From an uncultured Prevotellaceae bacterium (GTDB taxonomy: Bacteria > Bacteroidota > Bacteroidia > Bacteroidales > Muribaculaceae): a stretch of 49,072 bases of DNA. Under the pieces are notes generated by a model that was given only the letters and a program-made list of their open reading frames with translations, did no database searches and was not told where the DNA came from. Positions 1 to 8,041 of this stretch are shown piece by piece. The stretch's first letter is position 1. Each line of letters begins with the position of its first letter. Both the position numbers and the translations under genes were made by a program. The DNA is taken from assembly GCA_945921235.1 (NCBI GenBank), contig CAMEKH010000004.1:1-49072 (forward strand), written 5' to 3'.

Positions 1-1
1 C

Positions 2-1789
2 GATTCTCAGGGGGGGGGTAATCTCACTTGGGAAATCGCTGTAGAAAGTGCTGTGGTATCCACACCTACCGCACATGGTACTGTGAAAAACTTTTATCGC
101 CCTTCCTCTGTTATTATTGATAAGAACTATGAGAGTCCATACTACGGTCGTATATATGTTACCGAGGCTATGCCAACATCATTTGACCCTACCGGTAAGG
201 GTTATGAGAGTGAGGTAACTCGTGCAGGCGTGTATGCATTTGACCCTGCACTAAATTCAGTACTAAATAAGAGCGGCAACCCCGGTTTCACGGGTGGTAT
301 GACACGTGATGCTTCTGAACAATACGACCCACGCCGTATCCGCATCTCTGAAGATGGTCGCGTATTCGTAAGCCGCATTTCCCCAGGCGTATCTTCCGTA
401 TTTGAAATTAACCCTGACGACCTTAATGCCGATTTCACACCAATATTCAAATTTGCTTCTGTTTCTACTGCAAATTGGAATTTACTTGATGCAAGCGGTA
501 ATTTCATCGCAGCTCCTAATTGCGGATTAGATGTGATAGGCAGTGGCGAAAACCTGAAATTATTGGCACTGTCGGCAAGGTCTAATGCTACCGCATATTC
601 CGCTTTTCGTTGCGACGAATATAATCTTGGCACGGCTACCTCATGGAATAAAGCTCCATCGAAGAACATAGCAGCATTATCGGGGAAATATAGCATTTCC
701 CGTACAGCCAACAGCGTTGTTTACGACAATGAAGGAGGTATTTGGTTCTGCCAATACCGCGGCACTCCGACCGATGCTCAGCCTGCTATTGTACACGTCA
801 ATGCCGACGGTGTGGAAGACTTCAAAGATATAACCATTGTTGCTCGTAATAGTGGAATTGCCGTCAGCCCCGACGGCTCTAAATTGGCTGTTGCCAAAGC
901 CAACGATAGCAAATACAACGTTGTCATCTATGAAATTACAAAAACCGGCGGCACTCTTGGCATTACACTTCTCTATGAGTTTGCTACCGATGCGGGCTCT
1001 ACCCTCAACGACATTGCTTGGGACAACGCCAACAACATCTATATTGTAAATAGCTCTAAAGAAAAACTCAAAGTATTTGCACTGCCACGCGAAAGTGGAA
1101 CGGTAGTTACTCCTGCCGCCAAGCAATACACCATTAAAATCCCTGTTCCTGAGAAAGAATGCACTGCAGCACAAGACGACATCAACACGAATGAATATTA
1201 TGCAACTTTCAGCAACAACATTTCCGACATGCAACTGATTGCTGCTGCCGGTTGTGAAATCACCTTATACGACGTGAACGTTAGCGGCAACTCATTAGTT
1301 CTAAACCCTCGTGAGGACAATAAAGTGGCGCGCGGCGAGGCTGTCCTTGTGAAAACAAACCACAAGTCTTTCACTGCTACTCAGTTGACTGGAGAAGAAA
1401 GCCTCACTCCTGCCGAATATGGCACTGCGACACTGCTTCTTGCCTCTCCGAGCGAAGACCAGACAATCTCTTGCCATGCCTCTGAAGCTCTGCTCTATCG
1501 CTTGGCTTACGACAATTATAAGGAACAGACCGGTCTTGGATTCTATTGGGGCAATGCAGACGGCACCCAAATTAACGCCAAGTCGGGCAAGGGTTATCTC
1601 AAAGTTCCTGCTATTCAAGGTGCTCAAATCAAGAGTTTCCGCCTCAATCCTCTGCCCACTCACGTGGAAGAAATCAATGCCGAGGAATTGGATATGAATG
1701 AGCCTATCTACGACTTAAGCGGACGCCGTGTGGAGAATCCCACAAAGGGTATCTACATTCAGGGCAACAAGAAAATTATCATAAAATAA
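2..1789 (+). CDS. Secreted beta-propeller-like protein with sorting-domain-like C-terminus (5' partial)
   Basis: The reading frame stays open to the left edge of the window, so the true start lies outside it; the GTG at 53 is an internal codon. The N-terminal two thirds contain repeated 'G.R.Y.T' and 'V..DG..........VF.I' patterns, like NHL or SMP-30 beta-propellers. A region with the pattern 'YYATFSN...LIAAAGCEITLYDVNVSGN' follows, typical of Prevotella and Muribaculaceae extracellular proteins. The last ~30 residues (PIYDLSGRRVENPTKGIYI, then GNKKIIIK) resemble a type A sorting domain for type IX secretion. I infer an exported, surface-attached or released protein; its ligand is unknown. 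A run of nine G (10-18) lies in the coding frame. A 40-codon gene and a terminator follow directly. Confidence 0.75.
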   Translation, partial: DSQGGGNLTWEIAVESAVVSTPTAHGTVKNFYRPSSVIIDKNYESPYYGRIYVTEAMPTSFDPTGKGYESEVTRAGVYAFDPALNSVLNKSGNPGFTGGMTRDASEQYDPRRIRISEDGRVFVSRISPGVSSVFEINPDDLNADFTPIFKFASVSTANWNLLDASGNFIAAPNCGLDVIGSGENLKLLALSARSNATAYSAFRCDEYNLGTATSWNKAPSKNIAALSGKYSISRTANSVVYDNEGGIWFCQYRGTPTDAQPAIVHVNADGVEDFKDITIVARNSGIAVSPDGSKLAVAKANDSKYNVVIYEITKTGGTLGITLLYEFATDAGSTLNDIAWDNANNIYIVNSSKEKLKVFALPRESGTVVTPAAKQYTIKIPVPEKECTAAQDDINTNEYYATFSNNISDMQLIAAAGCEITLYDVNVSGNSLVLNPREDNKVARGEAVLVKTNHKSFTATQLTGEESLTPAEYGTATLLLASPSEDQTISCHASEALLYRLAYDNYKEQTGLGFYWGNADGTQINAKSGKGYLKVPAIQGAQIKSFRLNPLPTHVEEINAEELDMNEPIYDLSGRRVENPTKGIYIQGNKKIIIK

Positions 1790-1828
1790 CAATCCGATAC
1801 CAACACTCCTAAAAATTATTTTTCATTT

Positions 1829-1951
1829 ATGTTAAAAGAATATATTGAACCGGAAATAGAAGTTCTGCAAATAAATTGCCAGAAAGAGTTGCTTATCACA
1901 AGTAATCTGAATGAAATGCCCCATGAAGACGATGAAGATAACTCGTTTTAA
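1829..1951 (+). CDS. Small acidic-tailed peptide, 40 aa
   Basis: ATG at 1829 and TAA at 1949-1951 encode 40 residues. The start has the form MLKEYIEPEIEVLQINC and the end is strongly acidic (HEDDEDNSF). It lies 39 bases after the upstream secreted-protein gene and just before a strong terminator, so the two are probably cotranscribed. Short proteins with a 'PEIEV....LLITS' core are common in Bacteroidales beside surface-protein genes, to my knowledge without assigned function. There is no signal peptide or membrane segment. One Cys (residue 17) is present. There is no Shine-Dalgarno site, but the leader is A/T-rich as usual in this phylum. It could be a chance open frame, but its position between gene and terminator and its family-like core argue that it is real. 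Confidence 0.55.
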   Translation: MLKEYIEPEIEVLQINCQKELLITSNLNEMPHEDDEDNSF

Positions 1952-1980
1952 GATAAATTAAAACATAAATTAAAAGACTG

Positions 1981-2026
1981 CGCCCGAATGTTCATTTATA
2001 GCTTCGAACATTCGGGTGCTTTTTTT
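1981..2026 (+). terminator. Intrinsic terminator
   Basis: A perfect 11-bp stem (CCCGAATGTTC at 1983-1993 with GAACATTCGGG at 2006-2016) has a 12-base loop and is followed by a T-run at 2020-2026. It ends the + strand unit of the secreted protein and the 40-aa peptide. Confidence 0.9.
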
Positions 2027-2204
2027 CAGTCACTATTCTTAGAGCGCGTTCCTTAATTCGGACATTCTTTTATTATTGCAAGACAGCAGAAAACGCAGCG
2101 CCACACCTACAATGCCCTAATGGCGAGTGGAACAACGCCCCATACACACAACCGGCAGCGTGTCGCATAGAGGCGCGATTATGGTAGCAACATTGCTCTG
2201 TAAC
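2027..2204. other. Intergenic stretch with no recognisable gene
   Basis: This stretch lies between two convergent terminators. I see no convincing coding frame, RNA gene or promoter. Open frames on both strands here have no recognisable domain and run into the terminator hairpin. Confidence 0.5.
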
Positions 2205-2244
2205 AAAGAAAGCCCCCGGAGCACACTGCTCGGGAGCTTTCTTT
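2205..2244 (-). terminator. Intrinsic terminator of the secreted-protein operon
   Basis: The arms are AAAGAAAGC..CCGGAGCA (2205-2223) and TGCTCGGGAGCTTTCTTT (2227-2244), nearly fully paired around a 3-base loop. Read on the - strand the right-hand arm ends in TTTCTTTG, a T-rich tail. It lies 24 bases after the stop of the fimbrillin-like gene and probably works in both directions. Confidence 0.75.
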
Positions 2245-2268
2245 ACTATATATCGTCGGCGACTTTTC

Positions 2269-3763
2269 TTAGAACACCAAAACCGGGCGCACGTGGTAGA
2301 ATCCCGTTTTTGGATTACCAAAGCATGAGAAGGTGTTCAGCACCTTGCTCGATGAAAGTCTTTCACCATTGGTGAAATTCACCACATAGGCATATTCCGT
2401 AGCCGACACCGTCGATGTCCAAATCCACTCGTTTCTATCGAATTTATCAATGAAATCGGCATCAATCTTCGACATTGTGGCATTAACCTTATCGAGCGGC
2501 GTACCTACATTATCGAGCCAATAGAACATATCCATATAGCTCTCTATGAAGTGGTCGGGCGAGGAAGTATCGAGAGTCATCTCCCCGATGTTGCGTGCAA
2601 GGTCAAACCACTGTCCCAGTGTGGGCAGATACCAGCCCGTAGTCAAGCCGGCAAGCACATTGTAGTTACCCTTGTCCTTACCGTGGTCGGCAGCTGCCTT
2701 GAAAGCCTCATATTGCCCGCCTTCGTAGGCTGCCGGACGTTTTGTCCTGATAAGGTGTGGCATGTACCACTCCGCCCAATGCCTGTTTCTCATCGTCGCC
2801 AATCCTATCGGGATTGATATTGAACACAATGCCCACCACATCGGCAGCTTTCACCACCGAAGCATCGGCATCTTTCGACAACAGACGTCCGTCGGAGAGG
2901 AAGAAATCGCCCACTTGCAGCAAGTGTTTTATTTCACCTTCGCCCTTCTTGCGGTCGATATTATAGGTGTTCACGGTTCCGGGTTTTACGTTCGGTGTGA
3001 AGCTCCATTCATTCACCATAGGCTCATTGCCGTAGCTGCCCGAAAGTGCTTGCCCTGTGGCTGAAGGATTCACAATGTAGGCATAGAGTGCAGCCTCTTT
3101 CTTCTCAAATGGCTTGAACCCATTGAAAACTATATTCTCAGCTTTCAAAAGCACATAATCGGGAATTGCCGGCTCATTGGTGAACACATATCTTGTGGTA
3201 GGGAAAGTGATTTCGGCAAGTGCCATGCGGTGATTGAGCACAAAGCGCAACGATTGATTTTCATCGATTTTCGCCGAGGCTGTCATAAAGTCCGATGCCG
3301 TGTAGGCTGCATAATCGCTTTGGTCCTCTGCCACCTGCCATGCATCGGCCACCGCAGCAAAGAATTGCTCGGCATCGGCAGCAGTGGCATCAACAGCAGC
3401 CGGGAGTGACTCCACGTAGGGATAATAGGCAAAATAAGTAGCTTCGGCATCATTTGCGAGCACGCCGACAGGCTGCCACGTCACTTTGCCGTTTAAGCCT
3501 GCCACGGCTTGGAGGCACGCATTCTCGGCGAGAATCTCACCACCTTTCACCGCATACACACCTATCTTGTCGCCTGAGGTGAATACTGTGGTATATCCTT
3601 GTTCCTCGGCTCGCGACGTTACATATCCGGCATCTTCCACCGTCACCGAAAGTCCTGCCGGAATTTCAGCCGTAGCTATCACATCATCGCTTGAGCACGA
3701 TGTCATGGCTACTCCTATGGCAAGCCATGCATATATGATTGTCTTTCTCATCTCTTTTTTCAT
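2269..3763 (-). pseudogene. Fimbrillin-like lipoprotein with C-terminal DUF1566/Lcl-like domain, frameshifted
   Basis: Two overlapping frames are clearly one gene. The first starts at 3763 (MKKEMRKTIIYAWLAIGVAM, then TSCSS, a lipobox) and has the N-terminal pattern of Mfa-like/fimbrillin lipoproteins, including 'F..GDKIGVYAV' and 'YFAYYPY'. It runs to 'GIVFNINPDRIGDDEKQALGG' and then loses sense, stopping near 2708. The continuation is in another frame from about 2760 to 2269: 'GWYLPTLGQWFDLARN', 'WTSTVSATEY' and a final 'VRPVLVF', typical of DUF1566-like domains. The change needs a net one-base insertion (or two-base deletion) near 2755-2770. The gene upstream carries the same C-terminal domain intact. 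The start at 3763 leaves 19 bases after the preceding gene; ATG 3751 is also possible. It could be a true pseudogene, a recent mutation or an assembly error. Confidence 0.8.
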
Positions 3764-3782
3764 TTCAATGTTAATTTTTTTA

Positions 3783-5849
3783 TCAGAATGCAAGGACAAA
3801 GCGAACCGGCTGTATATTGGTCTTGTATATTGGCTCACAGCTCACATATTTTTCACATATCGGCATACAATAGTAGCAATCGTTGCTCGGGAAGATGCTC
3901 GTCATGTAGTTAACATCTCCTCCTGTGGGGAAATCGTCTTTCTCAGTGCTTGCAAGAGTACTCAATGTCACATTAATTAGCTCAATGAGATTCTCGGGAT
4001 ATTTCGTCCAGAACGACAGATACTTGTCGCGCTGCCAGTTGAAGCGAGTGGTGGTCACCGGGTAATACCACTCCGGGTTCTCTGTGTAATCAAGTCCGCT
4101 GAAATTGCGTATGATGTCAAACATCTGCGCCGGTGCGGGAACATACCAGCCTGTGCTCTTCACGTCGGCTGCCGGACCGCCGTAGTATTTGTCGACAGCT
4201 CCCGAAACGAGATTGTTCAGCACCGGATAATCGCCTTTGGCTATTTCGGATTTACGGTTCTCTGTCATTATCTTGTGTACCTTATATCCGCTTACAATAG
4301 CATTGAGCGTGGGATATAAATCTTCAGGAGTTGCTCCGACAATGGGAGAAAGACCTATGCCTGATTCGTCATAGAGTCCATTATCCCACTGTGCGAGGAT
4401 TACGCGGCTCGCCATTACAAGTCCGTGAGGCGTCTTCACGCCTTTTTCTTTCAAAGCTTGTTTTTCGGCTTCTCCCATGCGCGAGAGGTCGGTGGTGTAG
4501 ACGATTCCTATCACCTTGCGAGCAGCGCCCGTGTAGGGGTTGGTGTAGGTTGGTGCCGGCTTCGGCGATGCCCACAGCACTTTGCCATTGCCTGTGCGGT
4601 CGAATCCGAGGAAACCGCCATCGCTCCATGAGCCATCGGAGTAATAGTAATCGCCGATTTTCACTTCACCATAGTCAAAGTCCTTCTTGGTCGATTCCAC
4701 ATCTTCTATTTCGCCTGCACGCCATGTGGCACTTGCCGTACCCTCCACAGCTTCAAATGTAGCAACTTTCGCTCCGGCAGCAAAAATGCTGTAGGTGCTT
4801 CCTACTTTGAGCGATGGCTCGGAAATGAGCAGACGAGTATTATCGGCATAATCTTGCACGGCGATAAATCCGGTAGTTTCTTTCCCGGCTTCATCTTTCA
4901 CGGTTATTGCTGCTCCTTTAGCAACCGACGGAATTGTGCATAGCACATAATATTGATTGCATGCATATTCGGTAGGCTCGGTGCAATTACCTGCCATAGC
5001 TATGAGTTTGCCTCCATTGATTATGAAACTTCCGTCGGTGCAATTGATGCTGCTGCCGCTATCAGCTCCTTGTGCGACTACGCTTCCCGACTCCATGCGG
5101 AAACTTCCGGCACTGATTGCATCGGCAAAGCTCGACACGCACGACACTGCAGCGCCATTCACCTCCACTGCTCGCTTTGAGAACAATGCAGTCTTCTGCC
5201 CGGCGGTGATGCTCAGTGCGCCACCTCCGGTAAAGGTCAACGAACCTTCACTGTAGAGGCATGCCGACTCGTTTAGCCCGCCCACAGCCGCAAATGTCGA
5301 TGCATCGACTAATTTCGACTGCGTGCCTTCGCACAATTGCACAGCTACGTTTCTTTCAGTCTTTAGCTCTATTGCCGCTCCATCGGCATTGGTTATTTCC
5401 ACTCCGTTCAGAGCAAGGGAGAAATCGTCGGTCGAGGTTATGCTCACTGAGCCATCTTCGGTGGCTCCGCTTAAGCGATACACCACATCAGCAGCGTCTT
5501 CGGCTACTACTACCACGTCGGCTCCATTCTTTTCTACCGTTACGCCCTCGAATGCGCGCGGATTCACCACCGTGACATCTGCTCCGGCAAAGGTGATATC
5601 TACTACATTTGTGGCATCGCCCATTGTGATTCGCTGCAAATCGGCTCGCGGAATATTGGTCGTTGAGCGGTCTACTCCCACTATCACCACATTCTGCCTG
5701 CTTGCATCTACCGTTATGCTATCGGCTTTGCTTATTGGCAGTCCCATTGTGATTCCGTCGGCACGATGTAACCACAATGTTTCGGCTGCCCATGCCATCG
5801 ACACTGCCGCTATCGCAGTCAATGCCGTGAATAATAATCCTTTCTTCAT
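3783..5849 (-). CDS. Exported carbohydrate-binding (Cthe_2159-type) protein with DUF1566-like C-terminus
   Basis: 688 residues. Residues 1-21 are a signal peptide (MKKGLLFTALTAIAAVSMAW, then A). Residues 23-80 hold the 'GITMGLPISKADSITVD' and 'IPRADLQRITMG' pattern found at the start of many Bacteroidales surface proteins. Residues ~85-290 form a beta-helix-like region: 'SLALNGVEITNADGAAIELK', 'ACLYSEGSLTFTGGGALSI' and 'ALFSKRAVEVNG'. This matches the Cthe_2159 (DUF4353) polysaccharide-binding family. Residues ~395-688 (IGDYYYSDGSWSDGGFLGFD, GWYVPAPAQMFDIIRNFSG, IQPVRFVLAF) form the DUF1566-like domain shared with the downstream broken gene. Its ATG overlaps the preceding stop by four bases, so the genes are translationally coupled. 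Probable role: surface or periplasmic binding of a polysaccharide; the ligand is unknown. Confidence 0.75.
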   Translation of the reverse strand: MKKGLLFTALTAIAAVSMAWAAETLWLHRADGITMGLPISKADSITVDASRQNVVIVGVDRSTTNIPRADLQRITMGDATNVVDITFAGADVTVVNPRAFEGVTVEKNGADVVVVAEDAADVVYRLSGATEDGSVSITSTDDFSLALNGVEITNADGAAIELKTERNVAVQLCEGTQSKLVDASTFAAVGGLNESACLYSEGSLTFTGGGALSITAGQKTALFSKRAVEVNGAAVSCVSSFADAISAGSFRMESGSVVAQGADSGSSINCTDGSFIINGGKLIAMAGNCTEPTEYACNQYYVLCTIPSVAKGAAITVKDEAGKETTGFIAVQDYADNTRLLISEPSLKVGSTYSIFAAGAKVATFEAVEGTASATWRAGEIEDVESTKKDFDYGEVKIGDYYYSDGSWSDGGFLGFDRTGNGKVLWASPKPAPTYTNPYTGAARKVIGIVYTTDLSRMGEAEKQALKEKGVKTPHGLVMASRVILAQWDNGLYDESGIGLSPIVGATPEDLYPTLNAIVSGYKVHKIMTENRKSEIAKGDYPVLNNLVSGAVDKYYGGPAADVKSTGWYVPAPAQMFDIIRNFSGLDYTENPEWYYPVTTTRFNWQRDKYLSFWTKYPENLIELINVTLSTLASTEKDDFPTGGDVNYMTSIFPSNDCYYCMPICEKYVSCEPIYKTNIQPVRFVLAF

Positions 5850-6292
5850 CGCTTCACAATTTTAAATGCCACGTTTCCGGCTTTCACCACATAGACTCCC
5901 GCTGAGAGCAATTGCACATCGGCTTTGTCGCCTTCCACACCAAGCACTTTGCTGCCATCGAATGAATAGACTTCAATGCTCGCTGCTCCGGGAACTGCCA
6001 CCATGCTGCCATCGAATTTATAATTCACATCGGCAAATGTGCTTTCCACTCCGCCGGTGTGCTCTTGATTGAACCTCAAAGAGCAAAAATTGTCGTAACC
6101 ATAGAGGTTTGCGCCTCCTGTTGTAACCACACTCACGCCCTCATCAAGAAATGCTATCTCTGTGATGTCGGCGATTGCGAATTTCGTATCGCCTGTGGTC
6201 TGCCGCACATAGAGAGCATCGAAAGCCGACGCTGTCGATGCACTTGCAAGCACCAATGTCACGACACCGATACTTTTGTTGATAAAATTCAT
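5846..6292 (-). CDS. Short secreted protein with sorting-domain-like C-terminus
   Basis: 148 residues with a signal peptide (residues 1-23, ending STASA). The N-terminal half repeats the pattern seen at the start of the next gene: 'DALYVRQTTGDTKFAIADITEIAF'. The C-terminal part (SIEVYSFDGSKVLGVEGDKA, LLSAGVYVVKAGN, AFKIVKR) resembles a compact type IX sorting domain. It is the first gene of the three-gene operon and overlaps the next start (ATGA). It consists of little more than an N-terminal motif and an export/anchor domain, so it may be a small structural or accessory surface protein. No enzymatic motif is visible. Confidence 0.65.
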   Translation of the reverse strand: MNFINKSIGVVTLVLASASTASAFDALYVRQTTGDTKFAIADITEIAFLDEGVSVVTTGGANLYGYDNFCSLRFNQEHTGGVESTFADVNYKFDGSMVAVPGAASIEVYSFDGSKVLGVEGDKADVQLLSAGVYVVKAGNVAFKIVKR

Positions 6293-6405
6293 AATCTATA
6301 TAAGTTTTATTGATTAATTTGTCTTTATTGTCCAGTTCAATTCTTCCGGTTCTCTCAGCTACAACCCTAAGTAGCTAAAACTCTTCCGAATCATTTTTTC
6401 AGTGG

Positions 6406-6436
6406 CAAATATATACAAAAAAACATAAATTTCCAA
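6406..6436 (-). promoter_or_regulatory. Promoter of the secreted-protein operon
   Basis: On the - strand, TATATTTG (6406-6413) matches the Bacteroidetes -7 box TAnnTTTG exactly. TTGG lies at 6433-6436 with a 19-base spacer, a fair -33 element. The transcript would have a leader of about 105 bases before the ATG at 6292. Confidence 0.55.
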
Positions 6437-6456
6437 CATTGAGCTATATTAATGCA

Positions 6457-6504
6457 AGAAAATCGAGCATATTCCCATTATTTCGGAAATATGCTCGATT
6501 TTTA
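6457..6504 (-). terminator. Bidirectional terminator after nuoN
   Basis: AAAATCGAGCATATTCC (6459-6475) pairs with GGAAATATGCTCGATTTT (6485-6502) around a short loop, with A/T runs on both sides. It lies ~30 bases after the nuoN stop and ends the long - strand energy block. Confidence 0.85.
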
Positions 6505-6535
6505 TTATTGCGAAGTGTAAGTTGCGCTCCGCTTA

Positions 6536-8002
6536 CTACTTCAGCAAGCCGAACATCATTACATTGTCGTTGACTACATCGACCATAAAGGTGTAGATGC
6601 AACTTGCGATTCCTATAAAGATAATTCCAAGTGTGCATGCTATCATAGCTATGCGCTCGCTACATGCCGAGCGGAATGTGGGTATGATGCAATCGTCTTG
6701 ACGAATGAACATTGCCTTCACCACAAGCAGATAGTAGAACAGCGACACTATGGTGTTTATCAACGCTATGAGCACAAGCACATAGATTGCCACCGAACCG
6801 GTTTCGAGTGCTCCAACAAATATGAAGAATTTGCTGAAGAATCCTGCAAACGGCGGTATTCCGGCAAGCGAGAACATGGCAAGCATCATTGTGAACGACA
6901 GGTAGGGATTGGTCTTGTACAATCCGTTGTAGTCGTCGATTGACACCTTTCCGGAGAAGTTTTCTATCGCCGACACCACGCCGAATGCTGCAAGGTTGCT
7001 CACGATATACACAAGCACATAGAACATCAGCGAGGCGAGTCCGAGTTCATTGGCGGCTACCACACCGAGCATTATATATCCGGCTTGCGAAATCGACGAG
7101 AATGCAAGGAAACGCTTGATGTTGCGCTGACGAATGGCAAAGAGGTTACCCAATGTGATGGTAAGTATTATCAACGCATAGAGCATCCACTCCCACACGA
7201 CTGAATACACAGTGCCAAACACTTGCACAAGGATTACGAGAAACGCATAAGCCGCTGCTCCTTTCGATATTACCGAAAGATAGGAAGTGACTGCCGTGGG
7301 TGCGCCTTGATACACATCGGCTGTCCACAAATGGAACGGCACGAGCGACAACTTGAAGCCTACTCCGGCTATCACGAATGCTATGGCTGTGATGAGCAAC
7401 GCCGTGTTGCTTCCACCTACCAAGCGGCTTGCTATATCGGCAAAATACATCGAACCGGTCAATCCGTAGACGAATGAAAGTCCGAGCATAAAGATTGCCG
7501 ACGAGAAGATTGCCGTGAACATATACTTTGCCGCTGCCTCATGGCTCTCATAGCGATTCTTGTTGAATGCAACCAATGCGGCAAGCGGAAGTGATGCCGT
7601 CTCGAGTCCGATGACAAACAGCAGAAAATGACGTGCCGATATCATAAGATACATTCCAAACAGGGTGGTGAGCAACAGCTCGTAGAACTCGCCGCGGCGT
7701 ACTGCCACAAATTCGCTGTTCGACCACTTTATCGACTGTACAAGCACTATCAGCATACCTACATTTAGTATCGACTTCATCACAAAGGTGGAAGCCGTCG
7801 ACTCAAACATTCCGCTGAATGCCGTGCCGCGCATGAGCATGAAATAGTTGGCTATCGCAAAGGCTCCAAAAATCACGCTTGTGAACACAGGAAGTGCGCC
7901 AAGGCTCTTTTTCGGCATAAAAGTGTCGAAAAGGAACACTAACAAGAACACGGCAAGCAGCCCTAATTCTTGTGGCATCATTAAAAATTGAGAATAATCC
8001 AT
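6536..8002 (-). CDS. nuoN: NADH-quinone oxidoreductase subunit N
   Basis: 488 residues with about 14 hydrophobic segments. This is one of the three antiporter-like (Mrp-type) subunits of complex I, which move ions across the inner membrane. Recognisable landmarks are 'HFLLFVIGLETASLPLAALV', 'PFHLWTADVYQGAPTAV' and 'FSSISQAGYIMLG', with conserved Lys and His in the proton path. It is the last gene of the nuo block, 39 bases after nuoM. Length is normal for the family. Confidence 0.95.
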   Translation of the reverse strand: MDYSQFLMMPQELGLLAVFLLVFLFDTFMPKKSLGALPVFTSVIFGAFAIANYFMLMRGTAFSGMFESTASTFVMKSILNVGMLIVLVQSIKWSNSEFVAVRRGEFYELLLTTLFGMYLMISARHFLLFVIGLETASLPLAALVAFNKNRYESHEAAAKYMFTAIFSSAIFMLGLSFVYGLTGSMYFADIASRLVGGSNTALLITAIAFVIAGVGFKLSLVPFHLWTADVYQGAPTAVTSYLSVISKGAAAYAFLVILVQVFGTVYSVVWEWMLYALIILTITLGNLFAIRQRNIKRFLAFSSISQAGYIMLGVVAANELGLASLMFYVLVYIVSNLAAFGVVSAIENFSGKVSIDDYNGLYKTNPYLSFTMMLAMFSLAGIPPFAGFFSKFFIFVGALETGSVAIYVLVLIALINTIVSLFYYLLVVKAMFIRQDDCIIPTFRSACSERIAMIACTLGIIFIGIASCIYTFMVDVVNDNVMMFGLLK

Positions 8003-8041
8003 TTTTCTACTTTCTTATTTTTATTTTCAACACTTTTTGCT

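Noticed and set aside
2073-2375. Two 82-codon frames, one on each strand, around the terminator near 2.2 kb
   Set aside because: Both run through the terminator hairpin and into the frameshifted gene; no domain is visible.
2269-2841. The 190-codon frame as a separate gene
   Set aside because: Its first ~25 codons duplicate, in another frame, the coding part of the upstream half; it is the broken continuation of the fimbrillin-like gene.
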